DNA of 5,906 bases. Origin: Bacteroidales bacterium (GTDB taxonomy: Bacteria > Bacteroidota > Bacteroidia > Bacteroidales > UBA932). The position numbers and the translations under genes are program-made. The DNA is taken from positions 1 through 5,906 of the forward strand of contig JAAXVX010000096.1 of NCBI GenBank assembly GCA_013335275.1, given 5' to 3'. Position 1 is the first letter of the stretch, and the number at the start of each line of letters is the position of its first letter. Of this stretch, positions 1 through 5,906 are shown in pieces. The notes beneath the pieces were generated by a model. The model was given only the letters and a program-made list of their open reading frames with translations, had not been told where the DNA came from and made no database searches.

Positions 1-854
1 AAAATCAGGGTGAAGTTTTTTTGAAAAATATTGAGCAAACTGAAATACTTATAGACCAGATAAAATCAAAAGAGGCACAAGGAATGGCTTTGGGAAATGA
101 CGTAACACGTCATGAACTCATGATGCAAAACCTTAAGCTGTCACTTATTGAAACAGAAAACAACAAAAAGATTATTAATAATCAGCTTGTGGTTACGCTG
201 GGATTGCCTGTTGAAACGCAAATCATACCGGACTCTTCTGTACTTGACATAAATTTAAGTTCAGTAAGCTATAACAACCTGCTTGAGCTTGCTGCCGAAA
301 ACCGTCCGGAGTTGAAATCGGCAGCGCTGGATAAAGAAATAGCAGCAAAACAGGTGCGCATTGCGAAAGCCGATTACTATCCAAATATTGCGCTTGTGGC
401 AGCAAATAATTTTAACGGTCCTGTTTTGATAGAAGTGCCAGCCTTAAACAGCAATTTTAATAATTGGTATGTAGCTGTGGGTGTAAAATTCAATCTTGCA
501 TCGCTCTACAAAAATAATCGGAAAGTTCAGCTCGCAGGCAAGAGACAACTTATAGCAGAAAATGCAGAAGCTCTTACTCAGGAAAATACTCAGGTGGCAG
601 TAAACAGTGCTTACATAAGGTTTGTGGAGTCATTCGAAAAACTAAAAGTATACGAAATAAGCAGCCGGCTTGCAGCCGAAAACTATGGGATAATAAATAA
701 CCGTTACCTGAGCGATCTGGTATTAATTACCGAAATGCTGGATGCCAGCAATACCAAACTAAATGCAGAATTACAGGTAGTAAATGCAAAACTTAACGTC
801 ATTTATAACTATTACCATTTGCAACGGGAAATCGGAAATACAATCAGCAAATAA
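1..854 (+). CDS. TolC-family outer membrane efflux channel, 5'-truncated by window edge
   Basis: This is the C-terminal part of an outer-membrane efflux protein (OEP/TolC family), the trimeric channel through which a tripartite pump expels substrate. The reading frame is open from base 3. The first visible in-frame start-like codon (TTG at 21) is not a credible start, because the codons before it (N-Q-G-E-V-F) continue the same helix. About 283 residues are visible; family members usually have about 420-480, so roughly the first third is missing. The pattern is typical of the family. A long helix ends in a 'GNDVTRHELM' segment and then 'LVVTLGLP'. The second repeat opens with 'NRPELKSAALDKEIAAKQVRIAKADYYPNI'-like residues (about 94-123 counted from base 21), then a beta-strand region (about 124-160) and a final long coiled helix pair (about 163-270). 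It lies 25 bp before the adaptor gene and is almost certainly co-transcribed with it. Family assignment is firm; the substrate is unknown. Confidence 0.9.
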   Translation, partial: NQGEVFLKNIEQTEILIDQIKSKEAQGMALGNDVTRHELMMQNLKLSLIETENNKKIINNQLVVTLGLPVETQIIPDSSVLDINLSSVSYNNLLELAAENRPELKSAALDKEIAAKQVRIAKADYYPNIALVAANNFNGPVLIEVPALNSNFNNWYVAVGVKFNLASLYKNNRKVQLAGKRQLIAENAEALTQENTQVAVNSAYIRFVESFEKLKVYEISSRLAAENYGIINNRYLSDLVLITEMLDASNTKLNAELQVVNAKLNVIYNYYHLQREIGNTISK

Positions 855-868
855 TTAATTGAAATTTT

Positions 869-874
869 AGGAGA
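869..874 (+). promoter_or_regulatory. Ribosome binding site of the adaptor gene
   Basis: AGGAGA lies 5 bases before the ATG at 880. It is the clearest Shine-Dalgarno-like sequence in the window, where most other starts have weak or no SD. It supports ATG 880 as the start and efficient translation of the adaptor from a shared transcript with the channel gene. Confidence 0.6.
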
Positions 875-879
875 ATATC

Positions 880-1914
880 ATGGTAAAGAAAAAAATGAAA
901 CTGGCATACAATATAGTTGTTGGATTGCTGTTGGTGGGCGTGATTGTGTGGGTTTTTGCCAAATTTGTGCATTTAGGCAATGTGGAGTTTACAGACAATG
1001 CGCAGGTTAAACAGCAAATAGTACCCATATCCTCGCGGGTACAGGGCTTTGTAAAGAAAATCTATTTTGACGAATATCAAAGAGTGAAAAAAGGCGATAC
1101 TCTGGTGGTTATTGAGGATGTGGAGTATCGTTACCGCGTAGCACAAGCCGAGGCAGATTTCAGAAACGCCATTGTTGGTAAAAAGGCAATGGGAACAACC
1201 ATTCTTACCACTCAAAGTAATATTGGGGTAACGGAATCCGGTATTGAAGAAAGCCTGGTGAGGCTGAAAAATACAGAAAAAGAATACAATCGCCACAAAA
1301 CTCTTTTGGCACAGAAGTCTGTTACGCAACAGCAGTTTGATGCGGTAAGTGCCAATTATGAAGCCGCAAAGGCTCGTTATGAGCAGCTTCAGCGCCAGCG
1401 CAACTCAACATCGTTAGTTAAGAACGAGCAAACAATGCGCCTCAGTCAAAACGATGCGGGAATTAAAGTAGCTGAGGCTGCCCTGGAACTTGCACGGTTA
1501 AATCTTTCATACACCGTAATTCTTGCTCCATGCGATGGTGCTCCGGGTCGTAAAAATATAGAAGAAGGGCAACTGATCCAATCGGGTCAGGTATTGCTCG
1601 ACATGGTAAATGAAACCGAAAAGTGGATAATTGCAAACTATAAAGAAACGCAAACAGCAAACATCAAAGAGGGGCAAAGTGTGGATATTCGCGTAGATGC
1701 TATTCCCGATGTCACTTTCAGGGGAACTGTACAATCGATTTCAAGCGCTACAGGCGCAAGCTATTCTCTTTTTCCGCAAGATAACTCAGCCGGAAATTTC
1801 ATAAAAGTACAACAGCGTATTCCCGTACGTATTGAATTTTCAAAAGAGAATAAAGTCGCAGACATGGAAAAGCTACGCTCTGGGATGAATGTGGAATGTG
1901 AGGTGAAATATTAA
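880..1914 (+). CDS. HlyD/EmrA-type membrane fusion protein (periplasmic adaptor)
   Basis: This 344-residue periplasmic adaptor links an inner-membrane pump to the TolC-type channel. A short basic N-terminus (MVKKKMK) is followed by one membrane anchor (about 8-28) and no lipobox cysteine, so it is anchored by a helix as in EmrA. Residues about 37-79 form the first half of the biotinyl-lipoyl domain, beginning with 'FTDNAQV' (compare the TD-A-V motif of EmrA). Residues about 82-205 are a long alpha-helical hairpin rich in A, E, Q and K. Residues 208-243 (LSYTVILAP..G, then G-Q-x-x-x-x-G) form the second lipoyl half. Residues 245-344 form the beta-barrel, including 'YSLFPQDNSAGNFIKVQQRIPVRI', split here as residues 295-318, which closely follows the EmrA 'G.A.SLLP..NA.GN..KV.QR.PV' signature. 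This signature points to the MFS-linked EmrA subgroup rather than the RND or ABC types. The pump gene follows after 4 bp. Confidence 0.93.
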   Translation: MVKKKMKLAYNIVVGLLLVGVIVWVFAKFVHLGNVEFTDNAQVKQQIVPISSRVQGFVKKIYFDEYQRVKKGDTLVVIEDVEYRYRVAQAEADFRNAIVGKKAMGTTILTTQSNIGVTESGIEESLVRLKNTEKEYNRHKTLLAQKSVTQQQFDAVSANYEAAKARYEQLQRQRNSTSLVKNEQTMRLSQNDAGIKVAEAALELARLNLSYTVILAPCDGAPGRKNIEEGQLIQSGQVLLDMVNETEKWIIANYKETQTANIKEGQSVDIRVDAIPDVTFRGTVQSISSATGASYSLFPQDNSAGNFIKVQQRIPVRIEFSKENKVADMEKLRSGMNVECEVKY

Positions 1915-1918
1915 ACCG

Positions 1919-3508
1919 ATGCATCACACAGTCGCTTTCTCCATACCTGAGATCCGAAACTTTGTGCCCGAAAAGATAAAGCCATGGATACTTTTCACGT
2001 TTTTCATAATATTCCAGTTTTCTGGCGGAGTCTATCTAGCGTCAGCTTTTGAGATGTCGGGCTCGTTAGCTCTCATGCAGGAAGATATTATGATGGCCGG
2101 ATATGCTTCGCTGGCGGGCTTAGCTCTTACTTTTACGATTATGTTTCGGCTAAAATTCCGGTTTGCTACAAAAACATCACTAACAGTAACGGCCTCAGCA
2201 CTCATTGTATGCAATTTTATATGTATGAACACCGGCAGTGTTCCTATATTGGTGCTGACAAGCTTCTTCGCAGGATTCTTTCGTATGTGGGGCACCTTTA
2301 CCTGTAATAGTGCCATTCAACTTTGGGTAACTCCCAAACGCGATATGTCAGTGTGGTTTTGCTATATTCAGTTGTTTATTCAGGGGTTCTTACAGCTTTC
2401 GGGCCTGACAACAGTTTATGTTGCATTTATGGCAAAATGGGAATTCATGTACTGGCTAATGATTGGACTTCTGTTTTTATTAATATTGATTACTTCATTT
2501 GCATTTCGCCATTACCGTTTTATGAAAAAGCTTCCTTTGTACGGAATTGACTGGATGGGCGGGCTTCTCTGGGGAGCTACAATATTGTGTGCCGAGTTTG
2601 TACTTATTTATGGCGATTATTACGACTGGTATCAATCTGCATACATCCGGACGGGAACTTTATTCGGCCTGGCGGCACTGGGTCTCAATTTATGGCGCGC
2701 GTCATTTATCAGGCATCCGTTCATTGCCAATGGAACCTGGCGTTATAGACATGTGTGGCTTACGTTTGCCCTCTTTATAGTTGTAAATATTCTTATAAGT
2801 CCTTCACATTATTTAGAGCATCTGTATGCCGGTGAAATTTTAGGCTATGATACCCTAAATCTTACATCACTCAATTGGATTGTACTAGTTGGGTTTATAT
2901 CAGGCGCGATTTTTACATACCGGAACTTTGCCTTGCGTAAATGGACATACAAAACAATGACTCGGATTGGATTCTCGCTTTTGGTGGGCTATTTAGTTGT
3001 AATGTATTGCATTATAGACTATAATCTGCCTAAAGGAATGCTGCTTTTTCCTCTCCTGCTGCGGGGAACCGGGTATATAATCATTGCGATAACCTTTATT
3101 ACGTCACTATCGACAATACCTTTCAGTAATTTCCCTCAGTCGCTCACTATACAGGGTTTTATCAGTGCGTGTTGCGGTTCTTTAATTGGGTCGGCTTTTT
3201 TAACATTTGTGTTCAAAAATACGATGAAGAAAAACTTAATGCTTCTAAGTGCAAACTTAGACAACGTAAATCCTGTTTCAAAAATGATTCCTTCCGAATC
3301 ACTTTTCGATACATTGAATCAACACGCGATGATTGTGAGTATGAAAGAAATTTATGGATGGTTATGTATTTTCGGACTTTTTTGTCTTTTAGTATTTTTA
3401 CTTAAAGAAAGCTCGCTGCGTCCAAAGTCTCTGCACCCAAAATTCAGCACAATCAGGCATATGGTTAAACATGAATTGAAAATGGATAAAATTGATGGCG
3501 TAAGCTAA
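1919..3508 (+). CDS. Divergent DHA2/EmrB-like MFS exporter, 14 TM helices
   Basis: This 529-residue integral inner-membrane protein is very likely the proton-driven pump of the exporter. By eye, 14 hydrophobic segments lie near residues 22-42, 57-77, 86-104, 107-127, 144-165, 174-196, 209-231, 243-262, 278-294, 317-335, 348-367, 372-395, 408-433 and 477-496, which matches the DHA2 drug:H+ antiporter layout. The 'GIDWMGGLLWG' segment at 209-219 resembles the conserved D-W-x-G entry to helix 7 of that family. It is divergent, however. The loop after helix 2 reads 'FRLKFRFATKT' and lacks the usual G-x-x-x-D-R-x-G-R-R (motif A), and helix 5 lacks the GP..GG antiporter motif (motif C). A soluble stretch (about 434-476) precedes the last helix, and a basic tail (about 498-529) follows it. 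The start at ATG 1919 is 4 bp after the adaptor stop. A weak GAGGTG at 1900-1905, inside the adaptor's last codons, is the only SD candidate. Function is inferred mainly from topology and gene order; the substrate is unknown. Confidence 0.85.
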   Translation: MHHTVAFSIPEIRNFVPEKIKPWILFTFFIIFQFSGGVYLASAFEMSGSLALMQEDIMMAGYASLAGLALTFTIMFRLKFRFATKTSLTVTASALIVCNFICMNTGSVPILVLTSFFAGFFRMWGTFTCNSAIQLWVTPKRDMSVWFCYIQLFIQGFLQLSGLTTVYVAFMAKWEFMYWLMIGLLFLLILITSFAFRHYRFMKKLPLYGIDWMGGLLWGATILCAEFVLIYGDYYDWYQSAYIRTGTLFGLAALGLNLWRASFIRHPFIANGTWRYRHVWLTFALFIVVNILISPSHYLEHLYAGEILGYDTLNLTSLNWIVLVGFISGAIFTYRNFALRKWTYKTMTRIGFSLLVGYLVVMYCIIDYNLPKGMLLFPLLLRGTGYIIIAITFITSLSTIPFSNFPQSLTIQGFISACCGSLIGSAFLTFVFKNTMKKNLMLLSANLDNVNPVSKMIPSESLFDTLNQHAMIVSMKEIYGWLCIFGLFCLLVFLLKESSLRPKSLHPKFSTIRHMVKHELKMDKIDGVS

Positions 3509-3556
3509 TATTTTTATAATAGCAACATTGGCGAAGTCAATTATTAGCATAAGGTT

Positions 3557-3564
3557 TATATTTG
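3557..3564 (+). promoter_or_regulatory. Bacteroidota-type -7 promoter element before the AraC-family gene
   Basis: TATATTTG matches the Bacteroidota primary-sigma -7 consensus TAnnTTTG exactly and lies 22 bases before the ATG at 3587. No good TTTG (-33) element is present 19-21 bases upstream; the nearest is ATTG at 3527-3530, which is too far. If active, transcription would start near 3570, giving a very short leader and allowing the regulator to be expressed separately from the exporter operon. Confidence 0.45.
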
Positions 3565-3583
3565 TACTTGAGAAATATGAGAA

Positions 3584-4447
3584 GTGATGAACAATTCCGA
3601 TTCGACACGAAACGAGTACATTAAACGAATCAACATAGTAGTTGAATACATTGAGTCGCATCTTGACGAGGATATGGACTTATGCAAACTCGCTTCAATG
3701 GCAAACTTTTCGCAATTTCATTTTCATCGTATAACAAAAGCTTTCCTGGGGGAGCCCATTTATGCCTTCATCGCGCGAACAAGAGTCGAGACTGCAGCTC
3801 GATTGCTGCGTTATACAAATGATGAAATCTCGGACATTGCCTATCGGATAGGTTTTGAAACGCCATCATCTTTGTCCAGAGCTTTTCGAAAGCATTACGG
3901 TATTTCTCCAATAAATTATCGTAAAAACATTAAATTCAAGATTATGGATCCTGTAAGAAAAACGGTTACAATAGAACTTAAGAAACCGGTAATATCGGTT
4001 ATCGAGCCAAAACAGGCAATATATATACGCCTGTTGGGTGAATACAAAAGTTTGGATTTCGGTTCGGCCTGGCAAAGTTTGTGGGGGTATGTCAAGAGTG
4101 AAAAACTCTTTTCGGCCGGTATAGAGCATATCGCTGTTTACATAGACGACCCTCATGTTACGGATGTAAATAAATTGCGTACAGATATTTGTCTGGTTGT
4201 CCGCAAACCGGCGGTGGCAAAAAAAGAAATTGGCGTTAAGACAATCGAAGGAGGAAAGTACGCCAAATTCACGTATATCGGTTCCTACGAACATCTGGGC
4301 GAAGTATATGATAAGATTTACTCCGAATGGCTTCCAAACAGCAATGAAACTCTTGGCGACAGAAGCTGCTATGAAAAATACTGCAACAATCCCATGAACA
4401 CTGCTCCTGAGAAGTTGCGGACAGAAATCTATCTGCCTTTGAAATAG
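3584..4447 (+). CDS. AraC-family regulator with C-terminal GyrI-like effector-binding domain
   Basis: This is a 287-residue (or 286-residue) transcription factor. Residues about 12-114 form an N-terminal AraC/XylS DNA-binding domain with two helix-turn-helix units: about 33-54 (LCKLASMANFSQFHFHRITKAF, given as positions with key L36, A37, F45, F54) and about 82-113 (I..IAY.IGF....SLSRAF....G.SP..YR). Residues about 127-287 form a GyrI-like small-molecule-binding domain, ending in the typical 'LRTEIYLPL'. HTH first and GyrI-like second is the layout of Rob and related multidrug-responsive regulators, not of sugar regulators such as AraC itself. The start is either GTG 3584 or the adjacent ATG 3587; ATG is more likely and costs only one residue. 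The gene lies 75 bp after the pump on the same strand, so it probably controls the exporter in response to a ligand. That target is inference from position. A terminator follows 47 bp after the stop. Confidence 0.92.
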   Translation: MMNNSDSTRNEYIKRINIVVEYIESHLDEDMDLCKLASMANFSQFHFHRITKAFLGEPIYAFIARTRVETAARLLRYTNDEISDIAYRIGFETPSSLSRAFRKHYGISPINYRKNIKFKIMDPVRKTVTIELKKPVISVIEPKQAIYIRLLGEYKSLDFGSAWQSLWGYVKSEKLFSAGIEHIAVYIDDPHVTDVNKLRTDICLVVRKPAVAKKEIGVKTIEGGKYAKFTYIGSYEHLGEVYDKIYSEWLPNSNETLGDRSCYEKYCNNPMNTAPEKLRTEIYLPLK

Positions 4448-4494
4448 TTTGACTTGGCGTTCAAAATAATCCCGAAAATTGAGGGAGAGATAAT

Positions 4495-4527
4495 AAAAAA
4501 TGGCTTACAACTGTGAGCCATTTTTTT
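4495..4527. terminator. Intrinsic terminator, bidirectional, between convergent genes
   Basis: The 8-bp stem TGGCTTAC (4501-4508) pairs with GTGAGCCA (4513-4520) with one G-U pair and a 4-base loop (AACT). Six A residues precede the stem and seven T residues follow it, so the structure has a U-tract when read from either strand. It lies between the AraC-family gene (+) and the acetyltransferase gene (-) and can end transcription of both. Confidence 0.88.
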
Positions 4528-4579
4528 ATTTACCCCGGTGGGACATTTTTCAGAAACCTATCTGATGTATTTGAAAATA

Positions 4580-5068
4580 TCAAATAGTTGTAATCAATTC
4601 CAAAACCGGATATGCCGGTTCGCTGAATCCAAATTTCCTGTATAGCTTTTCGCCGGCTTTAGTGGTGTGAAGAGAGATTTTGCTGATACCCCGGTTACGG
4701 GCTTCATCTATCAGCTGCTTAAGTATCATAGCTGATATTCCGTTGCTTCTAACGTTAGGTATTGTATACATATTCAGAATGTCTCCTTCAAGGTAAGACG
4801 ACTGGTTAAAATCTCCCGGTATTTTCTTAATTACCATTGCCCCAAAGCTGAGAATCTCGCCTTTAAGCTCGGCCATATACGCGAAAAATCGCTTTTCGGC
4901 CAATGCCTCTTTAAAAAAGAGAGTCAGCTCTTCGCTAAGTTTTTTCTGATATTCAGGAGATTGTTCTCCCTGCAATTCTGTGAGATAAGCCATCCTGTAT
5001 TTGGTCAGAAGTTCTACCTCATCCGGCCCTATCTCCCTTATTCTGATAGCTGTTAAATCTATTTTCAT
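4580..5068 (-). CDS. GNAT-family N-acetyltransferase
   Basis: This 162-residue enzyme is predicted to transfer an acetyl group from acetyl-CoA to an amine on an unknown small molecule or protein; it should be cytosolic. It begins with the usual GNAT beta-strand (I-R-I-R-E-I, about 8-13). The central strand 'GEILSFGAMVI' spans 70-80. Motif A spans about 97-116 (ILNMYTIPNVRSNGISAMIL), with the acetyl-CoA pyrophosphate loop R107-x-x-G110-x-S112; the last position is usually G or A. Motif B spans about 131-148 and ends in Y143..FGF, where the tyrosine is the common general-acid position. I chose ATG 5068 because family members usually start just before the first strand. An in-frame ATG at 5122 would add 18 residues (MLRKIIRVC...) that do not resemble the family. 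The gene faces the AraC-family gene and is divergent from the ATPase; neither neighbour indicates its substrate. Length and motifs make the family call secure. Confidence 0.88.
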   Translation of the reverse strand: MKIDLTAIRIREIGPDEVELLTKYRMAYLTELQGEQSPEYQKKLSEELTLFFKEALAEKRFFAYMAELKGEILSFGAMVIKKIPGDFNQSSYLEGDILNMYTIPNVRSNGISAMILKQLIDEARNRGISKISLHTTKAGEKLYRKFGFSEPAYPVLELITTI

Positions 5069-5159
5069 AAAATTAGTTTTAAGTTTATGGATAATACAAA
5101 CACGAATGATTTTCCTGAGCATAAAGGTATGATTTTTCTTAACGATATCTCATACAATG

Positions 5160-5167
5160 CAAATTTA
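5160..5167 (-). promoter_or_regulatory. Candidate -7 promoter element for the acetyltransferase gene
   Basis: On the minus strand this reads TAAATTTG, an exact TAnnTTTG match, about 92 bases before ATG 5068. No clear TTTG -33 box is visible. The region is AT-rich, so chance matches are easier here. A weaker alternative, TACCTTTA on the minus strand at 5122-5129, would give a shorter leader. Confidence 0.35.
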
Positions 5168-5260
5168 TATAATTATAACCATAATAATTTATGAATTGGC
5201 TATTTATTATAATCATAATTAAAATAAATGCTATATTTGTTGTGTATTATAATTACAACT
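5168..5260. repeat. Three 13-bp AT-rich direct repeats at exact 40-bp spacing
   Basis: Copies start at 5168 (TATAATTATAACC), 5208 (TATAATCATAATT) and 5248 (TATAATTACAACT), with consensus TATAATYAYAAYY. They lie on a strict 40-bp period in the divergent region between the acetyltransferase and ATPase genes. The whole 40-bp units 5168-5207 and 5208-5247 agree at about 27 of 40 positions, so they may be degenerate tandem repeats. The first copy abuts the minus-strand -7 element; the other two flank the plus-strand -7 element. They could be operators for one or both promoters, but base composition makes chance similarity a real alternative. Confidence 0.4.
5232..5239 (+). promoter_or_regulatory. 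Bacteroidota-type -7 promoter element before the ATPase gene
   Basis: TATATTTG, an exact TAnnTTTG match and identical to the element before the AraC-family gene, lies 34 bases before ATG 5274. No good TTTG box sits 19-21 bases upstream. The expected transcription start (about 5243-5246) falls just before the third 13-bp repeat. Confidence 0.5.
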
Positions 5261-5273
5261 ATATAACACGAGT

Positions 5274-5906
5274 ATGAAAATTCCAAAAGTTATAAAGAAT
5301 AGAGATGCTTATATATCACGCATAAAGCCATTTATGAGGCAGTCTATTGTTAAAGTAATGACAGGACATCGCCGGGTAGGTAAAAGTTACATACTCTACC
5401 AGCTGATGGATGTTATTCGCAAGGAAGATACTACCGCAAATATCATATATATCAACAAAGAAGATGTTGAGTTTGCAGATATGAGAACCTACAAAGAGTT
5501 AAACGACTATGTTATCTCAAAATCGGTTGATCGCAAGATGAATTACATTTTTGTAGATGAGATACAGGAAATTACAGATTTTAGGTTAGCCATTCGCTCG
5601 CTTGCTTTAGACGACAATAACGACATCTATATTACAGGTAGTAACTCAGAAATTTTCTCGGCCGACCTGGCAAATGAACTCGGAGGCAGATATGTTGAGT
5701 TTAAGATTTATAGCCTTTCGTATATGGAATTTTTGGATTTCCACAAATTGCCTGATGAAGATAAGTCAATGGAGTCGTACATCCATTATGGAGGATTACC
5801 GTATCTTATTCACCTGCCGATGCAGGAAGAAGTCGTAATGGAGTATCTTAGCAGTATCTACTCCACTATAGTACTAAAAGATGTTGTTCAGCGAAAGAAT
5901 ATTCGA
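5274..5906 (+). CDS. AAA_14/DUF4143-type ATPase, 3'-truncated by window edge
   Basis: The frame from ATG 5274 stays open for 211 codons to the window end. The product belongs to the large group of AAA ATPases (AAA_14 domain, usually followed by DUF4143) abundant in Bacteroidota, other anaerobes and archaea; the cellular role of the group is not established. Visible motifs are Walker A at 31-38 (GHRRVGKS), Walker B at 91-98 (YIFVDEIQ, with D95-E96), a sensor-1-like 'YITGSNS' at 119-125, a conserved G-G-R at 137-139, the 'SLSYMEFLDF' segment at 147-156 that follows the AAA core in this family, and 'YGGLPYL' at 172-178. The segment 'YSTIVLKDVVQRKNIR' (196-211) is the usual linker into the C-terminal domain. 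Members are usually about 370-470 residues, so about half is missing. The SD signal is weak, but the start fits the family's usual N-terminus and the promoter element 34 bp upstream. The ATPase core looks intact. Confidence 0.9.
   Translation, partial: MKIPKVIKNRDAYISRIKPFMRQSIVKVMTGHRRVGKSYILYQLMDVIRKEDTTANIIYINKEDVEFADMRTYKELNDYVISKSVDRKMNYIFVDEIQEITDFRLAIRSLALDDNNDIYITGSNSEIFSADLANELGGRYVEFKIYSLSYMEFLDFHKLPDEDKSMESYIHYGGLPYLIHLPMQEEVVMEYLSSIYSTIVLKDVVQRKNIR

Noticed and set aside
973..1329. Open reading frame of 118 codons on the minus strand inside the adaptor gene
   Set aside because: It is antisense to a well-supported HlyD/EmrA-family gene and has no recognisable motifs; other short antisense or out-of-frame ORFs in 1-4450 were dropped for the same reason.
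3984..4000. Inverted repeat AACCG-N7-CGGTT
   Set aside because: It lies inside the regulator coding sequence, between the two protein domains, with a short arm and no T-tract or promoter context; codon content explains it.
3866..4294. Open reading frame of 142 codons on the minus strand inside the AraC-family gene
   Set aside because: It is fully antisense to a gene with clear domain motifs on the plus strand, and its translation resembles no known domain.
4533..4550. Possible second small hairpin (CCC-CGGT-GGG) before a T-run
   Set aside because: A 3-bp stem is too short to call a terminator.
4568..4586. 7-bp perfect inverted repeat (TATTTGA/TCAAATA) spanning the acetyltransferase stop codon
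   Set aside because: The stem is almost all A-T, so it is thermally weak, and a much stronger terminator lies just beyond it at 4495-4527; probably chance.
5069..5122. 18-residue N-terminal extension of the acetyltransferase from ATG 5122
   Set aside because: The extension does not resemble GNAT N-termini and has no SD; the internal ATG at 5068 fits the family better. The longer start cannot be fully excluded.
5168..5260. The 40-bp-spaced repeats as a CRISPR array or plasmid-type replication iterons
   Set aside because: There are only three degenerate 13-bp copies with no conserved longer repeat, no cas gene, and no replication initiator gene beside them; a promoter-region repeat is the more modest reading.

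Overview
The window looks like chromosomal DNA of a Bacteroidota bacterium, probably Bacteroidales-like. The evidence is moderately low GC, weak Shine-Dalgarno signals, exact matches to the Bacteroidota sigma -7 element TAnnTTTG ahead of three transcription units, and protein families typical of that phylum. No genus can be named from the sequence alone.

Positions 1-3508 (+ strand) hold a tripartite drug or small-molecule exporter operon: an outer-membrane TolC-type channel (5' end cut off by the window), an EmrA/HlyD-type periplasmic adaptor, and a 14-helix major facilitator (DHA2/EmrB-like) inner-membrane pump. The genes are tightly packed (25 bp, then 4 bp). Together they should form a continuous export path across both membranes.

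Positions 3509-4530 hold an AraC-type regulator fused to a GyrI-like ligand-binding domain. It lies on the same strand 75 bp downstream of the pump, with its own promoter-like element. This Rob-like architecture fits a ligand-sensing regulator, most simply of the adjacent exporter. A strong hairpin terminator at about 4495-4527 closes the unit and can also serve the convergent gene that follows.

Positions 4580-5068 (- strand) encode a GNAT-family N-acetyltransferase. A very AT-rich, 205-bp divergent intergenic region (5069-5273) separates it from the 5' part of an AAA-family ATPase of the AAA_14/DUF4143 type (+ strand, running off the right edge). This intergenic region carries two opposed TAnnTTTG elements and three copies of a 13-bp AT-rich motif at an exact 40-bp period.

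Most of the window is ordinary: an efflux operon with a linked regulator plus two unrelated genes. The points most worth a second look are the 40-bp-phased repeat in the divergent promoter region and the absence of the classic MFS motifs in the pump. I see no CRISPR array, RNA gene, insertion sequence or phage gene, and no clear evidence for an undescribed multi-gene system.
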